Origin: Piscinibacter defluvii | GTDB lineage: Bacteria > Pseudomonadota > Gammaproteobacteria > Burkholderiales > Burkholderiaceae_C | Direction of reading: 5' to 3' | DNA length: 64,000 bases | Assembly: GCF_004011805.1 (NCBI RefSeq) | Contig: NZ_RCHJ01000023.1 | Span: forward strand, 43,629-107,628 | Part shown: one piece after another, positions 29,704 through 38,571 of the stretch | How positions within the stretch are numbered: position 1 is the stretch's first letter | How the letters are laid out: each line of letters begins with the position of its first letter | Position numbers and translations under genes: made by a program | The notes under the pieces: generated by a model | Databases searched by the model: none | What the model was told of the DNA's origin: nothing | What the model saw: the letters and a program-made list of their open reading frames with translations, nothing else

Positions 29704-29803
29704 TGATCCACTCTATCGATCGTTTGGGTCGAAATTATGTGGCTTCCGTCGATCGGCTTCATGGCTCAAAGTGCGCCCGTCAAACCTGCATGGAGGAAAC
29801 CAC
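29704..29803. promoter_or_regulatory. Divergent promoter region lysR/wrbA
   Basis: This 100-bp gap must hold both promoters. A short repeat TCGA-N9-TCGA (29716-29732) lies inside ATCGATCGTTTGGGTCGA and is a candidate LysR contact site. No clear -35/-10 pair could be assigned. The wrbA ribosome-binding site TGGAGGAAA lies 5 nt before its ATG. Confidence 0.35.
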
Positions 29804-30442
29804 ATGACGATCCGACCCCGTGTGCTGGTGCTGTACTACTCGTCGTACGGCCACGTGGAAGCCCTGGCGCGCGCGGTGCGCGAGGGCGCCGAAGTGGCTG
29901 GGGCAGAGGCCCGGCTCAAGCGCGTGCCCGAGCTGGTGCCGCCGCAGGTGGCCGAGCGGGCGCGCTACAAGCTGGCGCAGCCCGCGCCCGTTGCACGCGT
30001 CGAGGAGCTGGTGGAGTACGACGCAATCATCTTCGGCACGCCCACGCGCTTCGGCACGATGGCAGCGCAGATGAAGAACTTCATCGACCAGGCAGGCGGG
30101 CTGTGGGCGCGGGATGCGCTGGTCGGCAAGGTGGGCAGCGTGTTCACCTCCACGGGCTCGCAGCACGGCGGGCAGGAGGCCACGCTGCTCACGAGCCATG
30201 TGCCGCTGCTGCACCTGGGCATGCTCATCGTCGGGCTGCCGTACAGCTTCAAGGGGCAGAACCGCATGGACGAGGTGACGGGTGGCAGCCCCTATGGAGC
30301 GTCGACCATCGCCGACGATGGGCAAGGCGGCGACAGGCAACCCAGCGCGAACGAGCTGGCGGGCGCGCGCTTCCAGGGCGCTCATGTGGCGTGCGTGGCG
30401 CGCGACCTGTTGCTCGGGCGGCAGGCCCGGCAGGCGGCATGA
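29804..30442 (+). CDS. wrbA: NAD(P)H:quinone oxidoreductase, WrbA type IV
   Basis: The 212-residue flavodoxin-like protein has the FMN-binding loop [18 protein letters not shown] and the WrbA segments [32 protein letters not shown] and [11 protein letters not shown]. It reduces quinones by two electrons using NAD(P)H. The stop overlaps the MFS gene start by 4 nt. With the divergent LysR it resembles a quinone-stress module. Confidence 0.95.
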   Translation: MTIRPRVLVLYYSSYGHVEALARAVREGAEVAGAEARLKRVPELVPPQVAERARYKLAQPAPVARVEELVEYDAIIFGTPTRFGTMAAQMKNFIDQAGGLWARDALVGKVGSVFTSTGSQHGGQEATLLTSHVPLLHLGMLIVGLPYSFKGQNRMDEVTGGSPYGASTIADDGQGGDRQPSANELAGARFQGAHVACVARDLLLGRQARQAA

Positions 30443-31761
30443 ACACCCCGAAAGGCGCCGCCCGCGAATCGCCCTGGCCCATGACCTTGCTGCTGGTAGG
30501 AGCCGGACTCGTCTCCGCCGTGCAGCTCGGCAAAGCACCGGCGGCAATGCAGGCGATGCAGGTCGCTCTCGGCCTGCCGCTGGAGCGGGTGGCCTGGCTG
30601 CTCTCCGCCTTCGGCGTCGTGGGCGCGTTGTTCGGCATTGCCATCGGCACGGCGACCGACAGGCTGGGCGCACGCCGCACACTGGTGGCCGGTCTCGCGT
30701 TGCAGGGCGCGGCATCGGCTGCCGGCGCCGCGGCTCAGAATGCGACGCTGCTGATCGCGAGCCGGCTGGTCGAAGGCGTCGGGTTCCTCGCCGTGATCGT
30801 GGCCGCGCCCGCGTTGATCGCGCGTGTCGTTCCTGCCTCGCGCGCCGCAGGTCCGATGGCGGCCTGGAGCGCCTTCATGCCCGCCGGCATGGCGCTCGTG
30901 TTGCTCGCCTCGCCGTGGCTGCTGGCCGCGGGCTGGAGGGTGCTGTGGTGGGTGGGCAGCGGGCTCGCGCTGGGCTATGCGGCACTGGCCGCATGGCGCG
31001 CACCGCGCGACGGGACCAAGCACTCGCCCTCACGAGGTAGTGCCCTGCCGTTGCGCCGCACCTTGCTCGCGCGCGGCCCGCTCGCCTTGCTGTTGTTGTT
31101 CATGCTGTACGCCGGCGCGTGGTTCGCCTTGTTCGGACTGTTGCCGGTCGTGCTGGACGGCGGCCTGGCCGCCACGCCGGCGCAGGCCAACATGCTGACC
31201 GCGCTCGCCATCGCGAGCGGTGGCGCCGGCAACCTGGCGGGCGGCGCCCTGCTCGCGCGGGGCATGCGGCCCGCCTCGCTGGTGGCGGGAGCGCTCGGCG
31301 TGTGCGCTCTGCTCGCGCTTTCGGTGGCCATGGAATCGCTCGGCGCCTGGCCGCGTTACTGGCTCGTCGTCGCATTCGCCACGGTGGCCGGCCTCGTGCC
31401 ACCGGCGCTCTTCGCCGAAGCGCCGGCGCAGGCGCCGCATGCATCAACCCTGGGCCTCACACTCGGGATGATGATGCAAGGCAACAATCTCGGGCTGGTC
31501 GCCGGTCCGGCGGCAGGCGCTGCGCTCATCGCCACGGGGGGATGGCCTGCGCTGGCAGCTGGCGTGGCCGCGTTGGCGGGGACGGGCATCGTGGCCTCGG
31601 TGTGCTTGCTGCCCAGGCCCGTGGCCGGCACGCGAACTCCGCGGGCCACCGAAACCCAGGCGCCGCAAGCTCATCACAGCCCCGCAGCAAGCAGACCTAT
31701 GGGGCCTCCCGCAACCGGAGCCGATCGCGTGCGCTCCGGTCCGCGACAGCACAGCACATGA
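30439..31761 (+). CDS. MFS transporter
   Basis: A 440-residue major facilitator protein with about 12 helices and the loop 2-3 motif [16 protein letters not shown] (motif A: G-x3-D-R-x-G-x-R). It is translationally coupled to wrbA, so it probably exports or imports the compound, perhaps a quinone-like one, to which the LysR gene responds. The last 50 residues (from about 390) are hydrophilic and low-complexity, suggesting the original stop was lost or the end is variable. Confidence 0.85.
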   Translation: MNTPKGAARESPWPMTLLLVGAGLVSAVQLGKAPAAMQAMQVALGLPLERVAWLLSAFGVVGALFGIAIGTATDRLGARRTLVAGLALQGAASAAGAAAQNATLLIASRLVEGVGFLAVIVAAPALIARVVPASRAAGPMAAWSAFMPAGMALVLLASPWLLAAGWRVLWWVGSGLALGYAALAAWRAPRDGTKHSPSRGSALPLRRTLLARGPLALLLLFMLYAGAWFALFGLLPVVLDGGLAATPAQANMLTALAIASGGAGNLAGGALLARGMRPASLVAGALGVCALLALSVAMESLGAWPRYWLVVAFATVAGLVPPALFAEAPAQAPHASTLGLTLGMMMQGNNLGLVAGPAAGAALIATGGWPALAAGVAALAGTGIVASVCLLPRPVAGTRTPRATETQAPQAHHSPAASRPMGPPATGADRVRSGPRQHST

Positions 31762-32031
31762 ACGCGTAATGGCCCTGTCACGCGCGTGTGCTCCGTTGAG
31801 CCACAGCGGGCGTTGTCCGATGTGCTCGATGATCAGCAGAAGGGGTGAGCCGGCCCGACCTCAAGCCGCGCTTCGCGACTCAATCGCTCCGCGCCCTGCC
31901 CGCCAGCGTAAGCCCACGAAGAGTGGCCGAAGGTCAGCTTTGCGGCAACGAGGCCGAGACGCCGTAGGTCCCTTCCGGGTCGCCAGGCGACTCCAGTCCT
32001 ATGCGATTGAACGCAAAGCCATCTCAGCCGC
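31762..32031. other. 270-bp stretch without a recognisable gene
   Basis: This lies between the convergent MFS and hemolysin III genes. Both strands are open for long distances, but no product resembles a known family and no ribosome-binding site is convincing. The sequence is slightly less GC-biased than its neighbours. It may be decayed coding DNA. Confidence 0.4.
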
Positions 32032-32679
32032 TCAGGCCGCGTGCCACAGCGCCGCGCAGAAGTGGCAAGCGCTGCCCGCCATGACGAACAGGTGCCAGAC
32101 GAAGTGGGCGTAGCGCCACCGCGAGTCGAACACGAAGACCACCGCGCCGAGCGTGTAGGCCAGCCCGCCGGCCACCAGCCAGGCCAGCCCGGCACCCGAC
32201 ATGCGCTGCACCAGCGGCGCGGCGGCGACCAGCGCGCCCCAGCCCATCAGCACGTAGAGGCCGGTCGACCACAGCGGGTGGCGCAGGCGGTCGAGCAGCT
32301 TCGCGGCCACGCCCAGCAGAGCCGCCGCCCAGACCAGGCCGAACAGCGTCCAGCCCCAGGCGCCGCGCAGCACGCCGAAGGTGAAGGGCATGTAGCTGCC
32401 GGCGATGAAGAGGTAGATGGCCGCATGGTCGAGGCGGTTGAACCAGCGCTTGGCACGGCCGGCCGGCAGCGCGTGGTACAGCGCCGAGACCAGGTACAGC
32501 AGGATCATCGTGGCCGAGAAGAGGCTCGCGCCGACGACACTCGCCGCGCCCTGCCGCGCGGCCACACCCACCAGCAGCGGCAGCGCGGCCGCTGCGAGCA
32601 GGCAGGCGATGCCGTGACTCAAGGCGTTGGCGATCTCCTCGCCGGCGGTCTGGTCTCGATCGAGGGCACGGGCGCGCAT
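32032..32679 (-). CDS. Hemolysin III family protein (TrhA, PAQR-like)
   Basis: A 215-residue protein with seven membrane helices and the conserved metal-site elements of the HlyIII/PAQR family: SALYHALP, RLDHAAIYLFIAGSYMPF and the final WHLFVMAGSACHF. TrhA proteins are linked to membrane energetics and fluidity; the haemolysin name is historical. The ATG at 32679 follows immediately after the divergent GST region. Confidence 0.9.
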   Translation of the reverse strand: MRARALDRDQTAGEEIANALSHGIACLLAAAALPLLVGVAARQGAASVVGASLFSATMILLYLVSALYHALPAGRAKRWFNRLDHAAIYLFIAGSYMPFTFGVLRGAWGWTLFGLVWAAALLGVAAKLLDRLRHPLWSTGLYVLMGWGALVAAAPLVQRMSGAGLAWLVAGGLAYTLGAVVFVFDSRWRYAHFVWHLFVMAGSACHFCAALWHAA

Positions 32680-32759
32680 GGCGGCATGGTATCCGGGCCG
32701 CCATGACTGGCTGCCGTCAGAATCGTGACCACCCGATCCAGGTCAATGGCCACCCACGC

Positions 32760-33434
32760 ATGATCACCGTCCACCACCTGAACGACTCGCGCTCGCAGCG
32801 CGTTCTCTGGCTGCTCGAGGAGCTGGAGCTGCCCTACGAGATCAGGCACTACCAGCGCGACCGGCAGACGATGCTGGCGCCGCCGGAGCTGCGCGCGGTG
32901 CATCCGCTGGGCAAGTCGCCGGTGCTCAGCGACGGCGAGGCCACGGTGGCCGAGTCCGGCGCGATCATCGAGTACCTGATCGAACGCCATGGCGGCGGGC
33001 GCCTGAAGCCCGCGCCCGGCACGCCGGAACTGCTGCGCTGGCGCTACTGGCTGCACTTCGCCGAGGGTACGGCGATGCCGCAGCTGCTGCTCAAGCTGGT
33101 GTGCGACCGCATCGCCAGCGCGCCGATGCCCTTCATCGCCCGGCCGGTGGCGCGTGCGATCTCGGCCAAGGTGCTGGCGAGCTTCGTCACGCCCAACCTC
33201 GAGCGCCAGCTCGACTTCATGGAGGCCGAGCTGGCCGCGCGGCCCTGGTTTGCCGGCGCCGAATTCAGCGCGGCGGACATCCAGATGAGCTTCCCGGTCG
33301 AGGCGGCAGCCCAGCGCGCGGGGCTGGACGATGCGCGCCCGCGCCTGATGGACTGGCTCGCACGCATCCATGCCCGGCCGGCCTTCCACCGCGCGCTGCA
33401 GCGCGGCGGGCCGTACAGCTTCGCCACGCCCTGA
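32760..33434 (+). CDS. Glutathione S-transferase
   Basis: A 224-residue GST with an N-terminal thioredoxin-fold domain (MITVHHLNDSRSQRVLWLLE, then GKSPVLSDGEATVAESGAII with the cis-Pro and the glutathione gamma-glutamyl contact E-S) and an all-helical C-terminal domain. It conjugates glutathione to electrophiles or reduces peroxides. An upstream in-frame ATG at 32703 exists, but starting at 32760 gives the canonical N-terminus. Confidence 0.9.
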   Translation: MITVHHLNDSRSQRVLWLLEELELPYEIRHYQRDRQTMLAPPELRAVHPLGKSPVLSDGEATVAESGAIIEYLIERHGGGRLKPAPGTPELLRWRYWLHFAEGTAMPQLLLKLVCDRIASAPMPFIARPVARAISAKVLASFVTPNLERQLDFMEAELAARPWFAGAEFSAADIQMSFPVEAAAQRAGLDDARPRLMDWLARIHARPAFHRALQRGGPYSFATP

Positions 33435-33558
33435 CGCAGCCGCGCGTCCGGAACGGACATCGCCGCGTAGGTCGATTCGGGGGGTGGATGCTTCCCCCGG
33501 GGCTGGCGCAGAATCCGCGCTCGCCGTCGTTGCTGAACCGAGTACAAGGAGGACGTTC

Positions 33559-34533
33559 GTGTCGATCCGCATGTTGCTGCGTGCCTGGCTGGTGTGCGCC
33601 CTGGTGCTGCTGGCCGGTGCACCGGCATGGGCCACCCCGGGCAAGGTGGTCGTCGGGACCTACATCAACAAGATGACCGAGCTGAGCTTCAAGGAAAGCA
33701 AGTTCTCGCTCGACTTCTACATCTGGTTCCGCTGGAAGGCCGAGGGCGAGCTGGCCGAGTACAAGCCGCTCGAGAGCATGGAGCTGATCAACGGCCGCAT
33801 CGACGGCAAGAGCAGCGTGGTCGAGAAGAAGATCGGCGAGCTGAACTACGCCTCGGCACGCATCACCGCCACCATCTTCAAGAACTGGGCGCTGGAGAGC
33901 TTTCCGTTCGACAGCCACCGCGTGCAGGTGCACCTGGAGGACAGCCAGTTCGTCGACAGCGCGCTGGTGTTCGAGCCCGACGTGGCCAACTCGCGCCTGG
34001 GCGACGAGCTGAGCCTGCCGGGCTGGCTGGTCTCGGGCTTCGCGACCCAGGCGACGCAGAAGGAATACAAGAGCAACTACGGCGACACGTCGCTGCCCAC
34101 CGACGCGCTGTCGACCTACTCGCGCCTGACCTTCGGCATGGATCTGACCCGCGCCGGCGTGGGCTCGGCGGTCAAGCTGCTGTCCACGGTGGTGTTCGCC
34201 ACGCTGGTGGCCTTCGTCGCCTTCGGCATCCGGCCGGTGGACGTGGACCCGCGTTTCGGCCTGGGCGTCGGCGCGCTGTTCGCGGTGGCCGCCAGCGCCT
34301 TCGTGGTGGCCTCCAGCATCCCGGAGTCGGCGCTGCTGACCGTGGCCGACCAGATGCACATGGTGGCGATGGGCTTCATCTTCGCCTCGATCGTGCAGTC
34401 GGCGATCTGCCTGAAGTGGGACGAGGCCGGCGAGGAGGCGAAGTGGAAGCGGCTGGACCGCCTCTGCATCTTCCTGTTCCCGGGCGCCTTCCTGCTGTGG
34501 ACCGGCTGGCTGGTGTTCAAGGCCTACCGCTGA
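33559..34533 (+). CDS. Pentameric ligand-gated ion channel homologue
   Basis: A 324-residue protein with a signal peptide (about 1-25), a beta-rich extracellular domain (about 30-200) and four membrane helices (about 203-223, 232-254, 265-286, 301-320). This is the exact plan of Cys-loop receptor relatives such as GLIC and ELIC. The hallmark ESFPFDSHRVQVHLED (115-118 is FPFD) matches the Cys-loop segment without the cysteines. Helix 2 (FGLGVGALFAVAASAFVVAS) would line the pore. The GTG start at 33559 has AAGGAGG 6 nt upstream, better placed than the ATG at 33571. Ligand and ion selectivity are unknown. Confidence 0.75.
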   Translation: MSIRMLLRAWLVCALVLLAGAPAWATPGKVVVGTYINKMTELSFKESKFSLDFYIWFRWKAEGELAEYKPLESMELINGRIDGKSSVVEKKIGELNYASARITATIFKNWALESFPFDSHRVQVHLEDSQFVDSALVFEPDVANSRLGDELSLPGWLVSGFATQATQKEYKSNYGDTSLPTDALSTYSRLTFGMDLTRAGVGSAVKLLSTVVFATLVAFVAFGIRPVDVDPRFGLGVGALFAVAASAFVVASSIPESALLTVADQMHMVAMGFIFASIVQSAICLKWDEAGEEAKWKRLDRLCIFLFPGAFLLWTGWLVFKAYR

Positions 34534-35364
34534 TCAGGTGCGCCAGATGCGCGGCGGCAGGTCGGGCAGCCCCCAGGCCTGCTCGCGCCAGCGGCCGCGC
34601 ACCTGCCTGAACAGGGCCGTCAAGGGCTCGACACGCTCGGCCACGGCGCGCAGCAGCACGAGCGTGTCGTCGGGGGCCGTCGCCCCGGCCCACGCCGCCA
34701 GCGGGTGGGCCGCGACGGCCGCCCGGGCCGAGTCCAGCAGCGCCTCGCGCTGTGCGGCCGCCAGCGGCGTGCCGGCGGCGAACCAGAGCGTGCCCAGCAC
34801 GCGCCGGCCGGCCAGGCCGAGCGGCGAATCGAGCAGCAGCGTGTCGTCGGCGGCGATCACGCCGCGCTCCAGCCAGCGGCCGGGCAGTTCCAGGTGCTGC
34901 AGGTAGCGGCCGCGTTCGAAGGGCGCGCCGGCGGCCGGCAGGCCGAGCGCGAGCAGGTCCCAGCCGATGGTCTCGGCGCCCGGCGCGAGTTCGAAGCGCA
35001 GGTGGTTCTCGGCCAGGCAGCCGCTGTAGGCCAGGGTCTCGAGCGGCAGCCATTCCAGCCGCGCGCCGGCGTCGAGGCGGGCGCGCAACGACTGCACCGC
35101 CGGTTCGCCGGCGCTGCGGTAGAAACGCGCCGCGCCGGGGGTGGTCAGCAGCGCATGGCTGCCGGCCTGCAGCTGCAGATCGATGTCGAGCCGGTCGCCG
35201 CCGACCATGCCGCCGGGCGGGTGCACCAGCACGTGGTGGCAGACCGCCGGGCCTTCGGGGTAGAGCCGCTGCAGCACGCGCAGCGGCCCCTCGTGGCGGT
35301 CGTGCGAGACGGTGGTGTCGCTGTCGCGCCGGTAGTCCAGCGCGAGCCGCCCGTGCCAGGCCAT
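34534..35364 (-). CDS. ureD: Urease accessory protein UreD
   Basis: The 276-residue protein has the UreD signatures HHVLVHPPGGMVGGDRLDID, SHALLTTPGAARFYRS and WLPLETLAYSGC. UreD (UreH) binds apo-urease and helps UreF and UreG insert nickel. The ATG overlaps the guanine deaminase stop by one base, so here it is expressed with the purine operon. The rest of the urease operon begins 34 kb away at ureA. The next gene downstream is convergent (the channel homologue, stop at 34533). Confidence 0.95.
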   Translation of the reverse strand: MAWHGRLALDYRRDSDTTVSHDRHEGPLRVLQRLYPEGPAVCHHVLVHPPGGMVGGDRLDIDLQLQAGSHALLTTPGAARFYRSAGEPAVQSLRARLDAGARLEWLPLETLAYSGCLAENHLRFELAPGAETIGWDLLALGLPAAGAPFERGRYLQHLELPGRWLERGVIAADDTLLLDSPLGLAGRRVLGTLWFAAGTPLAAAQREALLDSARAAVAAHPLAAWAGATAPDDTLVLLRAVAERVEPLTALFRQVRGRWREQAWGLPDLPPRIWRT

Positions 35365-35861
35365 CAGCGCCGCTGCCAGAAGGCGCGGTGCTGCGCCGCG
35401 ATCTCTTCGGCCAGCGCGCGCACCGGGCCGATCACGCGGATCTCCTTCTGCCCGCGTGCAAAGAGATCGCGGCAGGGCAGGTCCAGCGTCGGGTTCTCGG
35501 CATGGTCGCCGGTGATCGCGAGCAGCGCACGCTCCTCCATCCCGTAGACCACCCGGCCGATGTGGGCCCAGTACTGCGTGCCGGCGCACATCGCACACGG
35601 CTCGACGGTGGTGACCAGCGTGCAGCCCCACAGCTGCCCGGGCGTGAAGCGGGCGGCCGCCTCGCGCGCCAGCACCGCCTCGGCGTGGTTGACGCCGTCG
35701 ACGTTGCCCTGCTCCATCAGCACCGTCTCGTGGTCGGGGGCCACGAGCACGGCGCCGAAGGGGTGGTGGCCGGCGTCCAGCGCGCGCTGCGCCACAGCCT
35801 GGGCGCGCCGCAGCATCGCGGCGACCTGCGCTTCGGTGGGTTCGGTGCGGTCGGTGTCCAC
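35364..35861 (-). CDS. Nucleoside/nucleobase deaminase, probable guanine deaminase
   Basis: A 165-residue CDA-fold zinc hydrolase. Zinc ligands are His59 with catalytic Glu61 in NHAEAVLA, and Cys89/Cys92 in EPCAMCAGT. The short form resembles Bacillus GuaD-type guanine deaminases, which convert guanine to xanthine and ammonia. The operon context with purine catabolism and ureD supports this. TadA-like or cytosine deaminase activity is less likely because the tRNA-binding C-terminus is absent. Confidence 0.82.
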   Translation of the reverse strand: MDTDRTEPTEAQVAAMLRRAQAVAQRALDAGHHPFGAVLVAPDHETVLMEQGNVDGVNHAEAVLAREAAARFTPGQLWGCTLVTTVEPCAMCAGTQYWAHIGRVVYGMEERALLAITGDHAENPTLDLPCRDLFARGQKEIRVIGPVRALAEEIAAQHRAFWQRR

Positions 35862-36626
35862 TCAGCGATTGTGCGCGCCGCGGTGCGCCCACGCCGTGGT
35901 GCGCTTCTCGATCACCGCGAACAGCTCGTACATCGCCATCGCCATCAGGCCGACCACCACCAGGCCGGAGAAGGCCAGCCCCATCTGCATCGAGCTGCCG
36001 GCGCTGATCAGCAGGTAGCCGATGCCCTCGTTGCTGGCCGTCATCTCGCTGACCGTGGTGCCGACGAAGGCCAGCGTGATGGCCACCTTCAGCGAGGCGT
36101 AGAAGTAGGGCAGCGAGCGCGGCAGGCCGATCTTCAGCAGCACGTCGCGGCGCTTTGCGCCGAGCACGCGCAGCACGTCCTCGAGCTCGGGCTCGAGGGT
36201 CGCGAGGCCGGTGGCGATGTTGACCATGATCGGGAAGAAGCTGATCAGGAAGGCGGTCAGCACCGCCGGCCCGACGCCGATGCCGAACCACACCACCAGG
36301 ATGGGCACGAAGGCCGCCTTGGGCAGTGCGTTGAAGCCGGTCATCAGCGGGTACATCGCGTCGTAGGCCAGGCGCGAGCTGCCCATCAGGAAGCCGAGCA
36401 GCACGCCCACGACGATGGCGAGCGCGAAGCCGAGCATCGTCACCCAGAAGGTGTGCCAGGCGTGGCCGAGGATCAGCCCACGCTGCTCCCAGGTGGCCAC
36501 GGCGATGCGCCACGGGCTCGGGAAGATGAACTCGCTGACCTCGAAACCCGAGCAGATCGCCTGCCACAGCAGCACGGTGACGACGAGCAGCAGCAGCGGG
36601 GCGGCGCGTTCCAGCGGGGTCTTCAT
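35862..36626 (-). CDS. ABC transporter permease (nitrate/sulfonate/taurine type)
   Basis: A 254-residue SsuC/TauC-like permease with six helices and the EAA-type loop LEPELEDVLRVLGAKRRDVL. It pairs with the ATPase and the NMT1-type receptor just upstream. Its stop is adjacent to the deaminase start. The substrate is probably a purine, pyrimidine or ureide, judged only by neighbours. Confidence 0.92.
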   Translation of the reverse strand: MKTPLERAAPLLLLVVTVLLWQAICSGFEVSEFIFPSPWRIAVATWEQRGLILGHAWHTFWVTMLGFALAIVVGVLLGFLMGSSRLAYDAMYPLMTGFNALPKAAFVPILVVWFGIGVGPAVLTAFLISFFPIMVNIATGLATLEPELEDVLRVLGAKRRDVLLKIGLPRSLPYFYASLKVAITLAFVGTTVSEMTASNEGIGYLLISAGSSMQMGLAFSGLVVVGLMAMAMYELFAVIEKRTTAWAHRGAHNR

Positions 36627-37462
36627 GGCGCCACCTCGGCCGGGCCGCCCACCGGCTTGCCGGATTCACGACGAATGGCGCCGATGTGCCCGCGCAGCTC
36701 GTGCACGATGTCGGTGAAGACCGGCGTGTAGGTGATCTCCAGGTCGCGCGGGCGCGGCAGGTCGATCTCGCGCCGCACCACGAAGCGGCCCGGGCTGCGG
36801 CTCATCACGTACACCGTGTCGGCGAGGAAGACGCTCTCGCGCAGGTCGTGCGTGACGAGGATGACGTTGAACTTGCGCTGCGCCTGCAGGTCGCGCAGCG
36901 CACACCACAGCTCCTCGCGGGTGAAGGCGTCGAGCGCGCCGAAGGGCTCGTCCAGCAGCAGCATCTTCGGCTCGTGGATCAGCGCGCGGCAGATGCTGGC
37001 GCGCTGCTGCATGCCGCCGGAGAGCTGCCAGGGGTACTTGTCCTCATAACCCGCGAGGCCCACGCTCGCCAGCAGCGCACGCGCCTTCTCGGCATACTCG
37101 GCGCGCCTGCTGCGGAAGCTCGAGCGCCAGGGCTCGACGATCTCCAGCGGCAGCAGCACGTTGGCCAGCGTGGTGCGCCAGGGCAGCAGGCTGGGGGCCT
37201 GGAAGGCCATGCCGGTGATCTTCAGCGGGCCGCGCACCTCCTGCCCGCCGATGATCACCGTGCCCCGGCTCGGCCGCTTCAGGCCGGTGGCGAGCTTCAT
37301 GAAGGTGGACTTGCCGCAGCCCGAGGGCCCGACGATGGCGATGAACTCGCCCTCGCCGACCTTCAGGTCGATCGCCTCGACGGCGTACTGGCCCTTGGCG
37401 AGCAGCTCGTCGTTGTAGGCCAGCCAGACGTCGTGGAAATCGACGAAGCTCGGGGTGTCCAT
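36623..37462 (-). CDS. ABC transporter ATP-binding protein (nitrate/sulfonate/taurine type)
   Basis: A 279-residue SsuB/TauB-like ATPase with Walker A GPSGCGKST, signature LSGGMQQRASICRALIHEPK, Walker [13 protein letters not shown] and the H-loop VTHDLRES. It overlaps the permease by 4 nt and starts 9 nt after the receptor stop. It energises the importer made with the genes at 35862-36626 and 37472-38497. Confidence 0.93.
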   Translation of the reverse strand: MDTPSFVDFHDVWLAYNDELLAKGQYAVEAIDLKVGEGEFIAIVGPSGCGKSTFMKLATGLKRPSRGTVIIGGQEVRGPLKITGMAFQAPSLLPWRTTLANVLLPLEIVEPWRSSFRSRRAEYAEKARALLASVGLAGYEDKYPWQLSGGMQQRASICRALIHEPKMLLLDEPFGALDAFTREELWCALRDLQAQRKFNVILVTHDLRESVFLADTVYVMSRSPGRFVVRREIDLPRPRDLEITYTPVFTDIVHELRGHIGAIRRESGKPVGGPAEVAP

Positions 37463-37471
37463 GTCACCGCT

Positions 37472-38497
37472 TCACTTCCGGAAGATCGCGCGCTCGGCCG
37501 CGGCCGGCAGGAAGGCGGCGTTCCACACCGCCGCCGGGTTGACCCGCTCCTTGGTGGCAAAGGCATCCGACACCTGGCTCGCCATCAGGCTCAGCCGGCC
37601 GGGGTCGACCGCGCCGAAGCCCTCGGCCTTCGCATCGGGCGTCAGCACGGTCTGGTCCAGCGCCAGCCGCAGGCGGCGCAGTTCCAGATCGGCGTTGACG
37701 ATGCCGTCGCGCTCCTTCACCGTGGCCACCGCGGCCTTCGGGTCGGCGATCACGTCCTTCACGCCCTTGGTGAAGGCGCGCAGGAAGCCCTTCACCGCCT
37801 CCGGGTTCTTCTTGAGGAACTCCTCGCCGGCGATCACCACGTTGCCGTACAGCTTCACGCCGTGCTGCGCGTAGGGCAGCACGACGATGTCTTCCGTCTT
37901 GACGCCGCGCGCCTCGAGGTTGAGCAGCGAGGTGAACGAGAAGCCGGTGATGGCGTCGATGTCGCCGCGCACCAGCATGGTCTCGCGCAGCGGCGGGTCC
38001 ATCGCCGTCCAGGCAACGTTCTCGACCTTGTTCGCCTTGGCGAAGATCGGCCAGGCGCGGCGGCCGGCGTCGAACACCGGGGCGCCCAGCTTCTTGCCGG
38101 AGAGATCCGCCGGGGTCTTGATGCCGGACTTCTTCAGCGCCAGCACCGCGGCCGGCGTGTTGTTGTAGACCATCATCACCGCCACCGGCTTGTTCGGCGC
38201 GGTCGGGTTGTTGGCGTGGAACTCCATCAGCGCCGCCAGGTCGGCGAAGCCCATGTCGTAGGTGCCCGACGCCACCCGGGTGACGGTGCCGCCCGAGCCG
38301 TTGCCGGCATCGATGCTGACGTTCAGCTTCTCGGCCTTGAAGTAGCCCTTGGCGGCGGGCACCAGGAACAGGGCGGCGGGGCCCTCGAAGCGCCAGTCGA
38401 GCTGGAACTTGACGGGGGTCTCCTGGGCGTGCAGCGGCAGGGCGAGGGCCAGCGCCAGGGCGGCGACGGCGCGGCGGGACAGGGTGGGCAGGGTCAT
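37472..38497 (-). CDS. ABC transporter substrate-binding protein, NMT1/THI5-like
   Basis: A 341-residue periplasmic receptor with a signal peptide (about 1-24, ending LHAQ) and the NMT1/THI5 pattern FQLDWRFEGPAALFLVPAAK, GYFKAEKLNVSIDAGNGSGG. Relatives bind thiamine pyrimidines, riboflavin, taurine or purine and pyrimidine products. The ATG at 38497 gives the signal peptide directly. The 74-bp gap before the M20 gene carries a direct repeat CCGTGCA-AGAA-CCGTGCA (38539-38556), so a secondary promoter is possible. Confidence 0.88.
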   Translation of the reverse strand: MTLPTLSRRAVAALALALALPLHAQETPVKFQLDWRFEGPAALFLVPAAKGYFKAEKLNVSIDAGNGSGGTVTRVASGTYDMGFADLAALMEFHANNPTAPNKPVAVMMVYNNTPAAVLALKKSGIKTPADLSGKKLGAPVFDAGRRAWPIFAKANKVENVAWTAMDPPLRETMLVRGDIDAITGFSFTSLLNLEARGVKTEDIVVLPYAQHGVKLYGNVVIAGEEFLKKNPEAVKGFLRAFTKGVKDVIADPKAAVATVKERDGIVNADLELRRLRLALDQTVLTPDAKAEGFGAVDPGRLSLMASQVSDAFATKERVNPAAVWNAAFLPAAAERAIFRK

Positions 38498-38571
38498 GCG
38501 CAGGGCTCCGACAACGGCGGGTGGACGATGCCCAACCGCCGTGCAAGAACCGTGCACGCGCCGCCCGGCGT

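Noticed and set aside
31762..32031. Short open frames of 114 and 120 codons in the MFS/hemolysin gap
   Set aside because: There is no family similarity, no ribosome-binding site and overlap with the hemolysin III gene. They are left as unassigned or decayed DNA.
32032..32679. Hemolysin III gene as a toxin
   Set aside because: The family is PAQR-like membrane proteins (TrhA). Haemolysis was an early assay result and does not imply virulence.
38541..38563. Near sigma-54 match on the minus strand before the ABC receptor gene
   Set aside because: The essential GG at -24 is TG. The CCGTGCA direct repeat explains the sequence better.
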